NCBI GenBank assembly: GCA_903825765.1
Contig: CAIKBU010000023.1
Coordinates: forward strand, 1 to 47,485
Direction of reading: 5' to 3'
DNA from: an uncultured Actinomycetes bacterium
Lineage (GTDB): Bacteria; Actinomycetota; Acidimicrobiia; Acidimicrobiales; RAAP-2
Length of the DNA: 47,485 nt
A program made the position numbers and the translations under genes. Of the stretch, positions 34,021 through 42,394 are shown one piece after another. A model generated the notes under the pieces. That model had not been told where the DNA came from, made no database searches, and was given only the letters and a program-made list of their open reading frames with translations. How positions within the stretch are numbered: position 1 is the stretch's first letter; every line of letters begins with the position of its first letter.

Positions 34021-35132
34021 TGCTGTCCCTTGTCTAATTTTTCTTGTACTAATGCCAATAGGTCATCGTAGGAGCGAATGAACGCCGCCACGCCGTCTCG
34101 TTCGAGCGTCAACGTCACCTCATCGAGTGACACGTCACCTTCGAGTGAGGCGAGCAGCGACACCGCTTCACGCCGGACCGACTCATCCAGCAACAACGAC
34201 GCCGCGAAGTTTCCCTGTGTCAGGGTGGCGGCGAGGGTGGGGTCGGGCATTGTGTTGACCGTTTCGTTTGCCACAATCGAGTTGACGTAGAGCAATTCGT
34301 CGTACGACGGGTTCTTCGTCGACGTTGACGCCCAAAGTGGGCGCTGGACTTGGCTGCCAGCGAGGAGAAGATCAGTGACCTCCTCCGAGGCCGCGTGGGT
34401 CAGATAGGCCTCGTACGCGGCTGCCACTTGCGCGTTCGCCACGCGCCCCCGACGATCGTCCCCTGCGGGGAGCAACTCATCCACCATGGCGTCGACACGC
34501 GACACGAAAAAGCTCGCCACCGAAGCGAGGGGGCGGAGGTCATGATTATTTGCGAGCGCCAACGCGACGCCCGTGGCCCAGGCGTCGAGGACGGCCCGGT
34601 AGCGCTCCAGAGAGAAAATCAGCGTGACGTTGACATTGATACCCAGACCCAGCACCGCAGTAATTGCGGGCAGTCCCTCAATCGTCGCGGGAATCTTGAT
34701 CATGACGTTTGGGCGATCAACGGCAGCGTAGAGGCGCTGCGCCGCTTCAATGGTGCCGGCAGTGTCGTGGGCCAAGCGTGGTGACACCTCAAGCGACACG
34801 TATCCGTCAGTAAAACGGCGAATGCCGGACGCCTGCTCGGCAACCGATGATTCATACACGGGGCGCAAGACGTCACAGGAGTCGCGGACGTCAGCGACGG
34901 CGAGCGCCTCGAACACGGTCTCAGGGTCCGTACTCCCAACGGTGGAGACCAACGAATCGTAGGCACTCGAGGTGGCGAAGGCTTTCGCGAAAATGGCCGG
35001 ATTGGAGGTGACGCCACGAGCGCCGTCGGCAACTAGTTGGGCCAAAGTTCCGTCGTTTAGCCAGTCACGGCGAATGTTGTCAATCCACGGACTCTGCCCA
35101 TAGGTTTCATACAACTCGTGCAATTTCGTCAT
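34017..35132 (-). CDS. tal: Transaldolase
   Basis: A 371-aa pentose-phosphate enzyme of the long actinobacterial/cyanobacterial class. VTSNPAIF (residues 41-48) and the Schiff-base Lys146 in MIKIPAT identify it. ATGA-type 4-nt overlaps link it to tkt upstream and pgi downstream. Confidence 0.95.
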   Translation of the reverse strand: MTKLHELYETYGQSPWIDNIRRDWLNDGTLAQLVADGARGVTSNPAIFAKAFATSSAYDSLVSTVGSTDPETVFEALAVADVRDSCDVLRPVYESSVAEQASGIRRFTDGYVSLEVSPRLAHDTAGTIEAAQRLYAAVDRPNVMIKIPATIEGLPAITAVLGLGINVNVTLIFSLERYRAVLDAWATGVALALANNHDLRPLASVASFFVSRVDAMVDELLPAGDDRRGRVANAQVAAAYEAYLTHAASEEVTDLLLAGSQVQRPLWASTSTKNPSYDELLYVNSIVANETVNTMPDPTLAATLTQGNFAASLLLDESVRREAVSLLASLEGDVSLDEVTLTLERDGVAAFIRSYDDLLALVQEKLDKGQQ

Positions 35133-37111
35133 TCGCCCGCCAATCGGTTGAGTACGTGATCGACTACCGCGGAGGCAGCAATCGAGAAATGATCAAAGAC
35201 AAAGACGCCCGGTGCTGAGAGGCCGAACGTGTCGATGCCGAGCGCCTCGTCGGCGTACTTGTGCCAGCCGAGAGTGGCGCCAGCTTCGAGCGAAACACTG
35301 GGCAGGTCGTAGCGCAAAACACTGCCGCGGTAATTACTCGTCTGCTCTTGAAAACAGGTCCAGCAGGGAAGGGCTACGACGCGAACCGCGACGTCTTGCT
35401 CCGCGAGCATCGTGGCAGCCTCGAGGCAGTGACCAACCTCAGATCCCGTGGCCATGAGAGTGAAGACCGCATCGGGGTGTTCACGAACGACGTACCCCCC
35501 TCGAGCGGCCCCTTGACGTGACGCAATGGCTTCAGCGCCCGTCAGCACCGGAATGTCCTGACGAGTCAGAATCAGTGCCGTTGGTGGTGGCGTGGAGGAA
35601 CGCAGAAAGTTTTCAACCAACTGCACCGTCTCGTTGGCGTCGCTGGGTCGAACGACGTGCAACTCCGGCATCACGCGAAGTGACATCAACTGTTCAATCG
35701 GTTGGTGCGTTGGACCATCTTCACCAACGCCAACCGAGTCATGGGTAAACACAAACAGAGCACTCGCCTCGGATAGGGCGGCCATTCGTAACGCGGGACG
35801 GACGTAGTCGCTGAAGACAAAGAAGGTTGACCCAATTGGGCGAATACCACCGTGGAGGGCCTGACCCACCATGATGGCCCCCATGGCAAATTCACGAATG
35901 CCGTAGTAAATCTGACGGCCACCCGGGTTGTCGGCAGTTTGGGCGGTCGAGAAGCTCACAACGACGCCCGTGTTATCAGTCAAGTCAGCTGAACCCGACG
36001 TGATGCCCGTCGTCTGTGCGGCGAACGCGTCCATGGCCCGCTGCATCGCCTTTCGGGTAGCAACATTGCCATCCTCGTAGACCGCTACCGATGTCTCACC
36101 CGTCAGCGCACCATTCGAGGCCAACTGCGCGAGCAGTGCCTCGCCGCGGACGCCAGCCTGCGTCACTCGGTCAGCCCACTGGGCCGCGTACGGTGGGCAT
36201 TGAGCAACCGCCTGTGCGGCAATGTCTTCATCGACGACGAACGAGTCACTACTCATGCCGAGTACTGCCTTCGCTTCGGCGATCACGTCTGCCTTAAATG
36301 GCGACCCGTGCGCTTCACGACGGTCCATCATCGCGGGGGAGGGGAAGCCAATGTGACTGCGCACGACAATCAACGTCGGTCGAGTTGTCTCGGCGTGCGC
36401 TTGACGAACCGCGTCCTCAAGAACATCGAGGTCGTTCGCGGCGTCACCGACATTGATGACCTGCCACCCGTACGCCGTAAAGCGACCCACCACATCGTCG
36501 CGAAGTGCCAACTCAGTGGGGCCGTCGATGGTGATGTGGTTGTCGTCGTAGAAAACCGTGAGGCGATCGAGACCAAGGGAACCGGCGAGGGAGGCGGCCT
36601 CGTGGCTAATACCCTCTTCGAGACAACCGTCTCCGGCGATCACGTAGGTGCGGTGGTCGACAAGGTCACTGCCGTGCTGGGCACGCAGCACCCGTTCGGC
36701 AATCGCCATACCGACGCCGTTGGCAATACCCTGACCGAGTGGACCCGTGGTCACTTCGACCGTCTGCGTCACGCCTCGCTCTGGGTGACCTGGCGTCTTC
36801 GAAAAAGGCTGACGGAAGGCGAGGAGGTCGTCGCGGGTGACGTCGTAGCCAAAAGCGTTGGCGAGTCCGTACTGCAGCATCGAGGCATGGCCGCAACTCA
36901 AAATGAAGCGGTCTCGGTCGGGGAACGACGCGTCGCGGGGGTCGTGCTTCAAAATTCGTGAAAACAAGAGGACACCCAGCGGGGCCAGTGCCATCGCTGT
37001 GCCGCTGTGCCCGGACTGGGCTTTGGCGGGGCCGTCCATGGCGAGCCCCACAATCTGGCGAATTGCGCGCCCTTCGAGGGGTGTTGCTCCACGGTACGCA
37101 TCATCTGTCAT
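35129..37111 (-). CDS. tkt: Transketolase
   Basis: A 660-aa thiamine-diphosphate enzyme of the pentose phosphate pathway. GDGCLEEGISHEA binds ThDP and metal; HPERGVTQTVEVTTGPLGQG and the VGEDGPTHQPIEQL motif are standard. The frame has an ATG at 37153, but TACGAT lies 7 nt before the ATG at 37111, and no ribosome binding site precedes either, so I prefer 37111. First gene of the five-gene operon ending in LOG. Confidence 0.95.
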   Translation of the reverse strand: MTDDAYRGATPLEGRAIRQIVGLAMDGPAKAQSGHSGTAMALAPLGVLLFSRILKHDPRDASFPDRDRFILSCGHASMLQYGLANAFGYDVTRDDLLAFRQPFSKTPGHPERGVTQTVEVTTGPLGQGIANGVGMAIAERVLRAQHGSDLVDHRTYVIAGDGCLEEGISHEAASLAGSLGLDRLTVFYDDNHITIDGPTELALRDDVVGRFTAYGWQVINVGDAANDLDVLEDAVRQAHAETTRPTLIVVRSHIGFPSPAMMDRREAHGSPFKADVIAEAKAVLGMSSDSFVVDEDIAAQAVAQCPPYAAQWADRVTQAGVRGEALLAQLASNGALTGETSVAVYEDGNVATRKAMQRAMDAFAAQTTGITSGSADLTDNTGVVVSFSTAQTADNPGGRQIYYGIREFAMGAIMVGQALHGGIRPIGSTFFVFSDYVRPALRMAALSEASALFVFTHDSVGVGEDGPTHQPIEQLMSLRVMPELHVVRPSDANETVQLVENFLRSSTPPPTALILTRQDIPVLTGAEAIASRQGAARGGYVVREHPDAVFTLMATGSEVGHCLEAATMLAEQDVAVRVVALPCWTCFQEQTSNYRGSVLRYDLPSVSLEAGATLGWHKYADEALGIDTFGLSAPGVFVFDHFSIAASAVVDHVLNRLAGE

Positions 37112-37118
37112 CTCATCA

Positions 37119-37124
37119 ATCGTA
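37119..37124 (-). promoter_or_regulatory. Leaderless -10 element for tkt
   Basis: Minus-strand TACGAT followed by 7 nt and ATG 37111. It would drive the whole tkt-tal-pgi-fbiC-LOG operon. Confidence 0.4.
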
Positions 37125-37189
37125 GTAAAAGCCACGAGACGCTTCGTGCTCATTCACTGGCCCCAACCGGCTTTTCGAGAGACGATGAG

Positions 37190-37195
37190 TAGGAT
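37190..37195 (+). promoter_or_regulatory. Leaderless -10 element for the small membrane protein operon
   Basis: TAGGAT followed by 6 nt and GTG 37202. Confidence 0.5.
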
Positions 37196-37201
37196 ACGAA
37201 T

Positions 37202-37552
37202 GTGAAATTTCCTCAGTGGCGCTCGCTCACCCGCGGTCTCACGTTTCAGCGTGATGTCACTGAGTTGCGCGCCTTACTCGTCCGGTATCTCAAGGAAGAG
37301 ACACTCGACCCGTTCAAGTCAATCGGTCGTTACCTGGCTTTCGGAATACTCGGAAGCCTCTTCGTTGGCTTTGGCGCGTTCTTGCTACTCCTCGGACTTC
37401 TGCGGTATCTCCAGTGGCAGTTTCCCTTTCTCGATGGTTCGGAGTCGTGGTTGCCCTACACAATTGTCTCCCTCCTCGCGTTAGCGGGCATTGGCTTTAC
37501 GGTCTTTCGGATCACTCGCTCCGTTGGGCGACCCCGTGGGGATCGTCCATGA
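37202..37552 (+). CDS. Holin-X-like two-TM membrane protein
   Basis: A 116-aa protein: an amphipathic N-terminal region (QRDVTELRALLVRYLKEE), a glycine-rich membrane segment (about 45-68), a second one (about 85-105), and a basic tail. The pattern resembles the phage-holin-superfamily / DUF1469 proteins of Actinobacteria, whose role is unknown. GTG start 6 nt after TAGGAT. It overlaps the next small gene by 4 nt. Confidence 0.75.
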   Translation: MKFPQWRSLTRGLTFQRDVTELRALLVRYLKEETLDPFKSIGRYLAFGILGSLFVGFGAFLLLLGLLRYLQWQFPFLDGSESWLPYTIVSLLALAGIGFTVFRITRSVGRPRGDRP

Positions 37553-37731
37553 CGGAACGCTCACCGACCCGAAAAGAAATCGAACAGCGCCTTCGCGACT
37601 ATGTACCGTCCTCAATGCCATCGCTGGACCCGTCAGACGCCCCAGCACAGATCGCCGCTGCTGGGGCCGGTGGGGCATTGATCGGTTTTGTCTGGGGGTT
37701 CGTTAAAGGTCGTAAGCGGCGGCGGCGATGA
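37549..37731 (+). CDS. Small membrane protein with polybasic tail
   Basis: A 60-aa hypothetical protein. The charged N-terminus (TERSPTRKEIEQRLRDY) is followed by a small hydrophobic, Ala/Gly-rich segment (about 36-52) ending in GKGRKRRRR-like basic residues (KGRKRRRR). ATGA overlaps couple it both to the upstream holin-like gene and to the 47-aa gene downstream. It is not recognisable as a named family. Confidence 0.7.
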   Translation: MTERSPTRKEIEQRLRDYVPSSMPSLDPSDAPAQIAAAGAGGALIGFVWGFVKGRKRRRR

Positions 37732-37871
37732 GGGTCTTTCTCAGTGCACTCGTGCGTTACGCCTTGACACGTGGGGCCAAGGGTGCGGGCGCGTGGTACG
37801 TGGTCGTCGGTGTCCTAGGCTTGCTCGGCGCAGCGGTGCGCTGGTTGGCGCCTCGCGCCACGAAACGATAG
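37728..37871 (+). CDS. 47-aa membrane microprotein
   Basis: Reading from ATG 37728 gives 47 residues: a short basic N-terminus, a Gly/Ala spacer, a hydrophobic segment (WYVVVGVLGLLGAAVRWL) and a basic end. The start overlaps the previous stop as ATGA, and the TAG stop lies 9 nt before trmI. Size and coupling suggest a real microprotein; function unknown. Confidence 0.62.
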   Translation: MRVFLSALVRYALTRGAKGAGAWYVVVGVLGLLGAAVRWLAPRATKR

Positions 37872-37874
37872 GGA
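37869..37874 (+). promoter_or_regulatory. Stop-overlapping -10-like hexamer or ribosome binding site before trmI
   Basis: TAGGGA begins with the TAG stop of the 47-aa gene and is 6 nt before GTG 37881. The GGGAG within it may instead be a ribosome binding site. Confidence 0.3.
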
Positions 37875-37880
37875 GTCCAC

Positions 37881-38660
37881 GTGTCCTCAGCAGTACTACG
37901 AGAGGGTGAGCGCGTCATGTTGATTGACGCCAAGGACCGTCAATACATGATCACCCTCAAACCCGGCAATACCTTTCACACGCACGCCGGTATCGTCGCC
38001 CACGACGACGTCATTGGCGCCCTCGAAGGATCGCTTATCCGGGGCACCACGGAGCGAAGCTTCCTTGTCCTGCGTCCAACGATGTCCGAAGTAGTGCTCA
38101 AGATGCCGCGCGGAGCGCAGGTGATTTACCCCAAGGACCTTGGCACCATCTTGATGATGGCCGACATTGGCCCAGGCATGCGTGTGCTCGAGGCGGGGGT
38201 CGGCTCCGGCGCCCTCTCAATGACCCTGCTTCGCGCTGGGGCACACATCACGGCGTACGAAATTCGCGAGGACTTCGCAAATCACGCCCGAAAGAACGTC
38301 TACGAAATGCTCGGCACCGACGTCCCCTACGACATCCACATTCGCGACGTCACGGAGAACATCGAAGAACGAGACCTCGACCGAATTTTGCTCGACATGC
38401 CAGAACCACACGCCGTTGTGGCTCACGCCGAAAAGGCCCTTCGTCCCGGCGGCATATTTCTGGCGTATTTGCCAACCATCAATCAGACCGCCCAACTGCG
38501 CGAAACACTGCGCCAGCACCAGTTCGGCTTCGAAGAGACCGTCGAAATACTGCGACGCACGTGGCACATTGATGGCCGCTCAGTTCGCCCGGACCACCGT
38601 ATGGTAGGTCACACTGGCTTCCTCACGACGGCTCGCCGCGTGGTGCGCGAGGCTCGCTAG
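37881..38660 (+). CDS. trmI: tRNA (adenine-N1-)-methyltransferase TrmI
   Basis: A 259-aa SAM-dependent methyltransferase modifying adenine 58 in the tRNA T-loop, matching the mycobacterial Rv2118c type. The N-terminal beta domain precedes the Rossmann domain with VLEAGVGSGALS as SAM motif I and RILLDMPEPH as motif IV. It stands upstream of the proteasome locus as in mycobacteria. Its stop interlocks with the ferredoxin gene in a CTAG. Confidence 0.93.
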   Translation: MSSAVLREGERVMLIDAKDRQYMITLKPGNTFHTHAGIVAHDDVIGALEGSLIRGTTERSFLVLRPTMSEVVLKMPRGAQVIYPKDLGTILMMADIGPGMRVLEAGVGSGALSMTLLRAGAHITAYEIREDFANHARKNVYEMLGTDVPYDIHIRDVTENIEERDLDRILLDMPEPHAVVAHAEKALRPGGIFLAYLPTINQTAQLRETLRQHQFGFEETVEILRRTWHIDGRSVRPDHRMVGHTGFLTTARRVVREAR

Positions 38661-38890
38661 GCCTCAATAAAAATGCACTCGCCGGGGCACTCTTCTGAGG
38701 CCTCGGTCACAGCGTCTTCGAGTTCGGCGGGGACGTTCGCCAGTCCAGCAGCGCCACCAGGGTTGTTCTGCGGAACGCCGTCGTTCTTCACGTAGGCCAG
38801 ACCGTCGTCGAGAAGGGTGAACACCGCGGGAGCAATCTCTTCACAGAGACCATCGCCAGTGCACAGGTCTTGATCGATCCACACCTTCAT
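38657..38890 (-). CDS. Small ferredoxin, single 3Fe-4S/4Fe-4S cluster
   Basis: A 77-aa ferredoxin. The cysteine pattern is C-x5-C near residue 10 (CTGDGLC) and C-x3-C near the C-terminus (CPGECI), the one-cluster type usually paired with P450s or other redox enzymes. The ATG has AAAGGAC upstream, so it is leadered. It is divergent from mpa, with 104 nt between the starts. I recall ferredoxins next to mpa/ARC in other Actinobacteria; the partner is unknown. Confidence 0.88.
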   Translation of the reverse strand: MKVWIDQDLCTGDGLCEEIAPAVFTLLDDGLAYVKNDGVPQNNPGGAAGLANVPAELEDAVTEASEECPGECIFIEA

Positions 38891-38981
38891 AAAAACGTCC
38901 TTTGCTTGGTACCACGTACGGCGTTAAGGTTAGTCGCTCGACATTACGGATAACGCCTTTCCTCGGTCCGGATTCTTCCCC

Positions 38982-38987
38982 TAGGGT
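38982..38987 (+). promoter_or_regulatory. Leaderless -10 element for mpa
   Basis: TAGGGT followed by 7 nt and GTG 38995. An earlier in-frame GTG at 38986 overlaps this hexamer. Confidence 0.42.
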
Positions 38988-38994
38988 GTCGTAC

Positions 38995-40704
38995 GTGGAA
39001 CCAGAACGTCCTGACGAACCTCTGACGCCAAACCCGTTTGCCCTGAGCGACTTCAATCAGGCTCGGCGCCGAATCGAAACGCTTGAGCAACGTCTCGTCG
39101 AATCGCGCACCTCCTTGTCATCGAGCAAAGAGCAAAACGAAAAGCTCGCCAGTGCCCTGCAACTCACCCGTGACCACCTCGCCTCCTTGCGCCACGAAGT
39201 GGCCAAACTCTCCCAGCCACCTGCGGCCTACGGCACCCTCTTGGGCTTCAACGACGACGGGTCTGTCGACATCAGCACTTCCGGTCGAAAAATGCGCGTG
39301 GCCCTCCACCCCAACATCGATCCGGGACAAGTCAAAAGGGGCTACGAGGTTGTCCTCAATGACTCCTACGCAGTCATTGCCGTTCGCGAGGGCGTTCGCG
39401 ACGGTGACATTGTGACGGTCAAAGAATTGCTCGGCGACAGTCGGGTAATTGTCTACAGCCGCAACGAAGAAGAGCGGGTGGTCGACGTTGCCGATGACGT
39501 GATGCGCGATGGTCTACGCAGTGGTGATCACGTACTTCTCGAAACGCGCAGCAATTTCGTGGTCGAGAAACTCACGACGCCTGAATCCCAAGACCTCATC
39601 TTGGAAGAGGTGCCCAACGTCTCCTACGCCGACGTCGGTGGTCTCGACGCGCAAATCGAACTCATTACGGACGCTGTGGAGTTGCCCTACCTGCACCGTC
39701 GACTATTTTTGGACTACGAACTGCCGGCCCCGAAGGGCATTCTTCTCTACGGACCGCCGGGCTGTGGCAAGACCTTGATCGCTAAAGCCGTCGCGAGCTC
39801 GCTCTCCCAGAAGGTAGCTGCCTTGACGGGGAACCACAACGTCCGTTCATATTTTCTAAATATCAAGGGACCTGAACTTCTCAACAAGTACGTGGGCGAG
39901 ACGGAGCGTCAGATTCGCGTCGTTTTTCAGCGGGCCCGCGAGAAGGCCGCCGAGGGCGTTCCCGTCATCATCTTCTTCGACGAAATGGACTCGTTGTTTC
40001 GTACGCGAGGCACCGGCATCTCCTCCGACATGGAATCAACGGTTGTACCCCAGCTCTTGGCCGAGATCGATGGTGTCGAGTCGCTGCGGGATGTCATCAT
40101 CATTGGCGCCACGAATCGCGAAGACTTGATTGACCCCGCTATCTTGCGACCCGGTCGACTCGACGTCAAGATCAAGATTGAACGACCGCACGAGGAAGCG
40201 GCGGCCCAGATTTTCTCGCGCTACCTGCACGCCGACCTCCCACTCGATGAAGGTTTCGTCACGGTTGACGGTGGCGGGGATCGTGAGAAGGCCGTTCGCC
40301 TGCTCATCGAACAGACAGTTGCCAACATGTACAGCATCGACGACGACAACCGATTCCTCGAGGTGACCTACCAAGGCGGCGACAAGGAAGTGTTGTACTT
40401 CAAAGACTTTGCCTCGGGCGCGATGATTGAAAACATCGTCCGTCGTGCGAAGAAACTCGCGGTAAAACGTGACATCGCAGGACTGGGACGGGGTATCCAT
40501 CTCAATGACCTCCTCGCATCTATTCGTGACGAATACCACGAGAACGAGGATCTGCCAAACACCACCAACCCCGATGACTGGGCTCGCATCTCCGGTAAGA
40601 AGGGTGAGCGAATTGTCTTTATCCGCACACTCATCAATCGGGCGCAGCACGACGTCAGTGGTGGTCGTTCAATCAGCGGCGTCGGAACTGGTCAGTACCT
40701 CTAG
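38995..40704 (+). CDS. mpa: Proteasome-associated AAA ATPase (Mpa/ARC)
   Basis: A 569-aa hexameric unfoldase that recognises pupylated proteins and feeds them to the 20S core. A coiled coil (about residues 20-65) for Pup binding, tandem OB domains, and the AAA module with GPPGCGKT and FFDEMDSL follow in order. The extreme C-terminus GTGQYL carries the Tyr-Leu that docks on the proteasome. Start is uncertain: GTG 38995 (preferred), GTG 38986, or a far TTG at 38902. dop begins 2 nt after its stop. Confidence 0.96.
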   Translation: MEPERPDEPLTPNPFALSDFNQARRRIETLEQRLVESRTSLSSSKEQNEKLASALQLTRDHLASLRHEVAKLSQPPAAYGTLLGFNDDGSVDISTSGRKMRVALHPNIDPGQVKRGYEVVLNDSYAVIAVREGVRDGDIVTVKELLGDSRVIVYSRNEEERVVDVADDVMRDGLRSGDHVLLETRSNFVVEKLTTPESQDLILEEVPNVSYADVGGLDAQIELITDAVELPYLHRRLFLDYELPAPKGILLYGPPGCGKTLIAKAVASSLSQKVAALTGNHNVRSYFLNIKGPELLNKYVGETERQIRVVFQRAREKAAEGVPVIIFFDEMDSLFRTRGTGISSDMESTVVPQLLAEIDGVESLRDVIIIGATNREDLIDPAILRPGRLDVKIKIERPHEEAAAQIFSRYLHADLPLDEGFVTVDGGGDREKAVRLLIEQTVANMYSIDDDNRFLEVTYQGGDKEVLYFKDFASGAMIENIVRRAKKLAVKRDIAGLGRGIHLNDLLASIRDEYHENEDLPNTTNPDDWARISGKKGERIVFIRTLINRAQHDVSGGRSISGVGTGQYL

Positions 40705-40706
40705 CC

Positions 40707-42188
40707 ATGGCGGTCGCCAAGGTTCTGGGCATCGAAACTGAATATGGCGTTGCCGGAGGACCCGATGGCGATCCCATCACGGCGTCGACACTTATCGTCA
40801 ACGCCTACGCGCAACACGAACGTCGACGCGTGGCCTGGGATTTCGCGGATGAGACACCCGGGCGCGATGCACGGTCGCAACCCACGATGAGTTACCCCCC
40901 AGCGATCGAAATTCACCTGGCTAATACCGTTTTGACGAACGGTGCTCGGCTGTACGTGGATCACGCCCACCCCGAGTACTCCTCCCCAGAAGTTCGAACG
41001 CCGCTCGAAGCAGTGCTGTTCGACCAGGCCGGTGAATTGGTCATGCGAAAAGCCTTAGAGACGTGTAACGCCACCTTTGATCCAGCCTTCGCACTTCGTC
41101 TCTATAAGAACAATTCCGACGGCAAGGGAAATTCCTACGGCACCCACGAGAACTATCTCGTGGACCGAGCCGTGCCATTCGATGATCTCGTACGGGGACT
41201 TCTGCCGCACTTCGTCAGTCGTATGGTCTTTTGCGGCGCCGGCAAAGTTGGCTCCGAGACCGACGAAGCACGTGGGTACAACACCACTTTTCAAGTCAGC
41301 GCCCGGGCCGAATTCTTTGAAGAAGTCGTCGGACTCGAAACCACTCTCAAGCGGCCACTCATCAATACCCGCGACGAACCACATAGTGACGCCGAGAGAT
41401 TTCGGCGACTCCACGTCATCAACGGTGACGCCACCATGAGCCCTGTCGCGACGTGGCTCAAACTGGGCACCACGAGTCTCCTGCTGTCCTACATCGAACG
41501 CCGTGGTGTGGCGTCACTGCCTCCACTTCCTGCGAGACCAGTCCGTGCCTTTCGACAGTTCGCCCGTGATGAGTCACTTACGGTCACCACCGCCACCGAG
41601 GCGGGGGAGTGGCGCGCCCTCGATTTCCAAGAAGAGCTATTTGCCCTCATTCAACGCTTTGTCGCTGACGAGGGGGCCGATGACGTTGCGCCGGAATCGG
41701 AAGTCTTGTCACTCCTGATCGAGTGGCGCAACGCCCTCGATTTGCTCGCAACGTCACCCGATGACCTCGCCGATTCGGTCGACTGGATCGCCAAGCGCCG
41801 GATCCTCCGTGCCTATCAAGAACGCTACGGCTGCGGCCCCCTCGACGCACGCCTGCGAGCGATTGATCTGCAATACGCCGATATTCGACCCGAGAAGTCT
41901 TTGGCCGCTCGCGCACGGCTTCGACCGCTCTTCTCTGACGAGGACATTCAAGCGGCGGTGAGTGCACCACCTCGTTCGACTCGGGCCTACTTCCGAGGTA
42001 CGTGCATCGAACGCTTCAGCGAGTCACTCGTCAGTGCAAACTGGGACTCCTTAGTCTTTGACGTCGGCGAAGGCCCGCTCCAACGGGTGGCCATGATGGA
42101 CCCGCTCCGAGGGACTGCGGCGCTGACTGAACCATTGTTTGCCAGCGTTGCAACGGCCAGAGAACTCGTTGTCGCACTGAACGGCTAG
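40707..42188 (+). CDS. dop: Pup deamidase/depupylase
   Basis: A 493-aa carboxylate-amine-ligase fold enzyme that converts the C-terminal Gln of Pup to Glu and removes Pup from substrates. GIETEYGV starts the ATP-binding core, the long insert (residues about 20-60) is the Dop loop that distinguishes it from PafA, and Asp85 in YVDHAHPEYSSPE is the nucleophile position. It aligns by eye with Mycobacterium Dop throughout. Confidence 0.96.
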   Translation: MAVAKVLGIETEYGVAGGPDGDPITASTLIVNAYAQHERRRVAWDFADETPGRDARSQPTMSYPPAIEIHLANTVLTNGARLYVDHAHPEYSSPEVRTPLEAVLFDQAGELVMRKALETCNATFDPAFALRLYKNNSDGKGNSYGTHENYLVDRAVPFDDLVRGLLPHFVSRMVFCGAGKVGSETDEARGYNTTFQVSARAEFFEEVVGLETTLKRPLINTRDEPHSDAERFRRLHVINGDATMSPVATWLKLGTTSLLLSYIERRGVASLPPLPARPVRAFRQFARDESLTVTTATEAGEWRALDFQEELFALIQRFVADEGADDVAPESEVLSLLIEWRNALDLLATSPDDLADSVDWIAKRRILRAYQERYGCGPLDARLRAIDLQYADIRPEKSLAARARLRPLFSDEDIQAAVSAPPRSTRAYFRGTCIERFSESLVSANWDSLVFDVGEGPLQRVAMMDPLRGTAALTEPLFASVATARELVVALNG

Positions 42189-42191
42189 AAC
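42186..42191 (+). promoter_or_regulatory. Stop-overlapping -10-like hexamer before pup
   Basis: TAGAAC, whose TAG is the dop stop, lies 6 nt before the pup ATG. The last base is C, not T. No ribosome binding site is evident for pup. Confidence 0.3.
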
Positions 42192-42197
42192 TTAAGC

Positions 42198-42392
42198 ATG
42201 ACCGAACAAGAACGAATGCAACGAGATGGTAGCGAGCGGAGCGAATCATTGCCCACTGAAACCACCACCGAAAGTTCCTCAACCTCCGATTTGACCGATG
42301 AGCTGGACAGCTTGCTCGACGAGATTGACAGCGTGCTGGAAGAAAACGCCGAAGAGTTTGTCCGCAACTACGTGCAAAAGGGTGGCCAGTAG
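42198..42392 (+). CDS. pup: Prokaryotic ubiquitin-like protein Pup
   Basis: A 64-aa intrinsically disordered tag. The C-terminal half LLDEIDSVLEENAEEFVRNYVQKGGQ-type region is nearly identical to mycobacterial Pup, and it ends in Gly-Gly-Gln, so Dop must deamidate it before ligation. The N-terminal half is Ser/Thr/Glu-rich. It starts 9 nt after dop and ends 2 nt before prcB. Confidence 0.98.
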   Translation: MTEQERMQRDGSERSESLPTETTTESSSTSDLTDELDSLLDEIDSVLEENAEEFVRNYVQKGGQ

Positions 42393-42394
42393 CA

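Noticed and set aside
36200-36961. Plus-strand 253-aa open frame opposite tkt
   Set aside because: Antisense shadow of transketolase; no recognisable domain or ribosome binding site.
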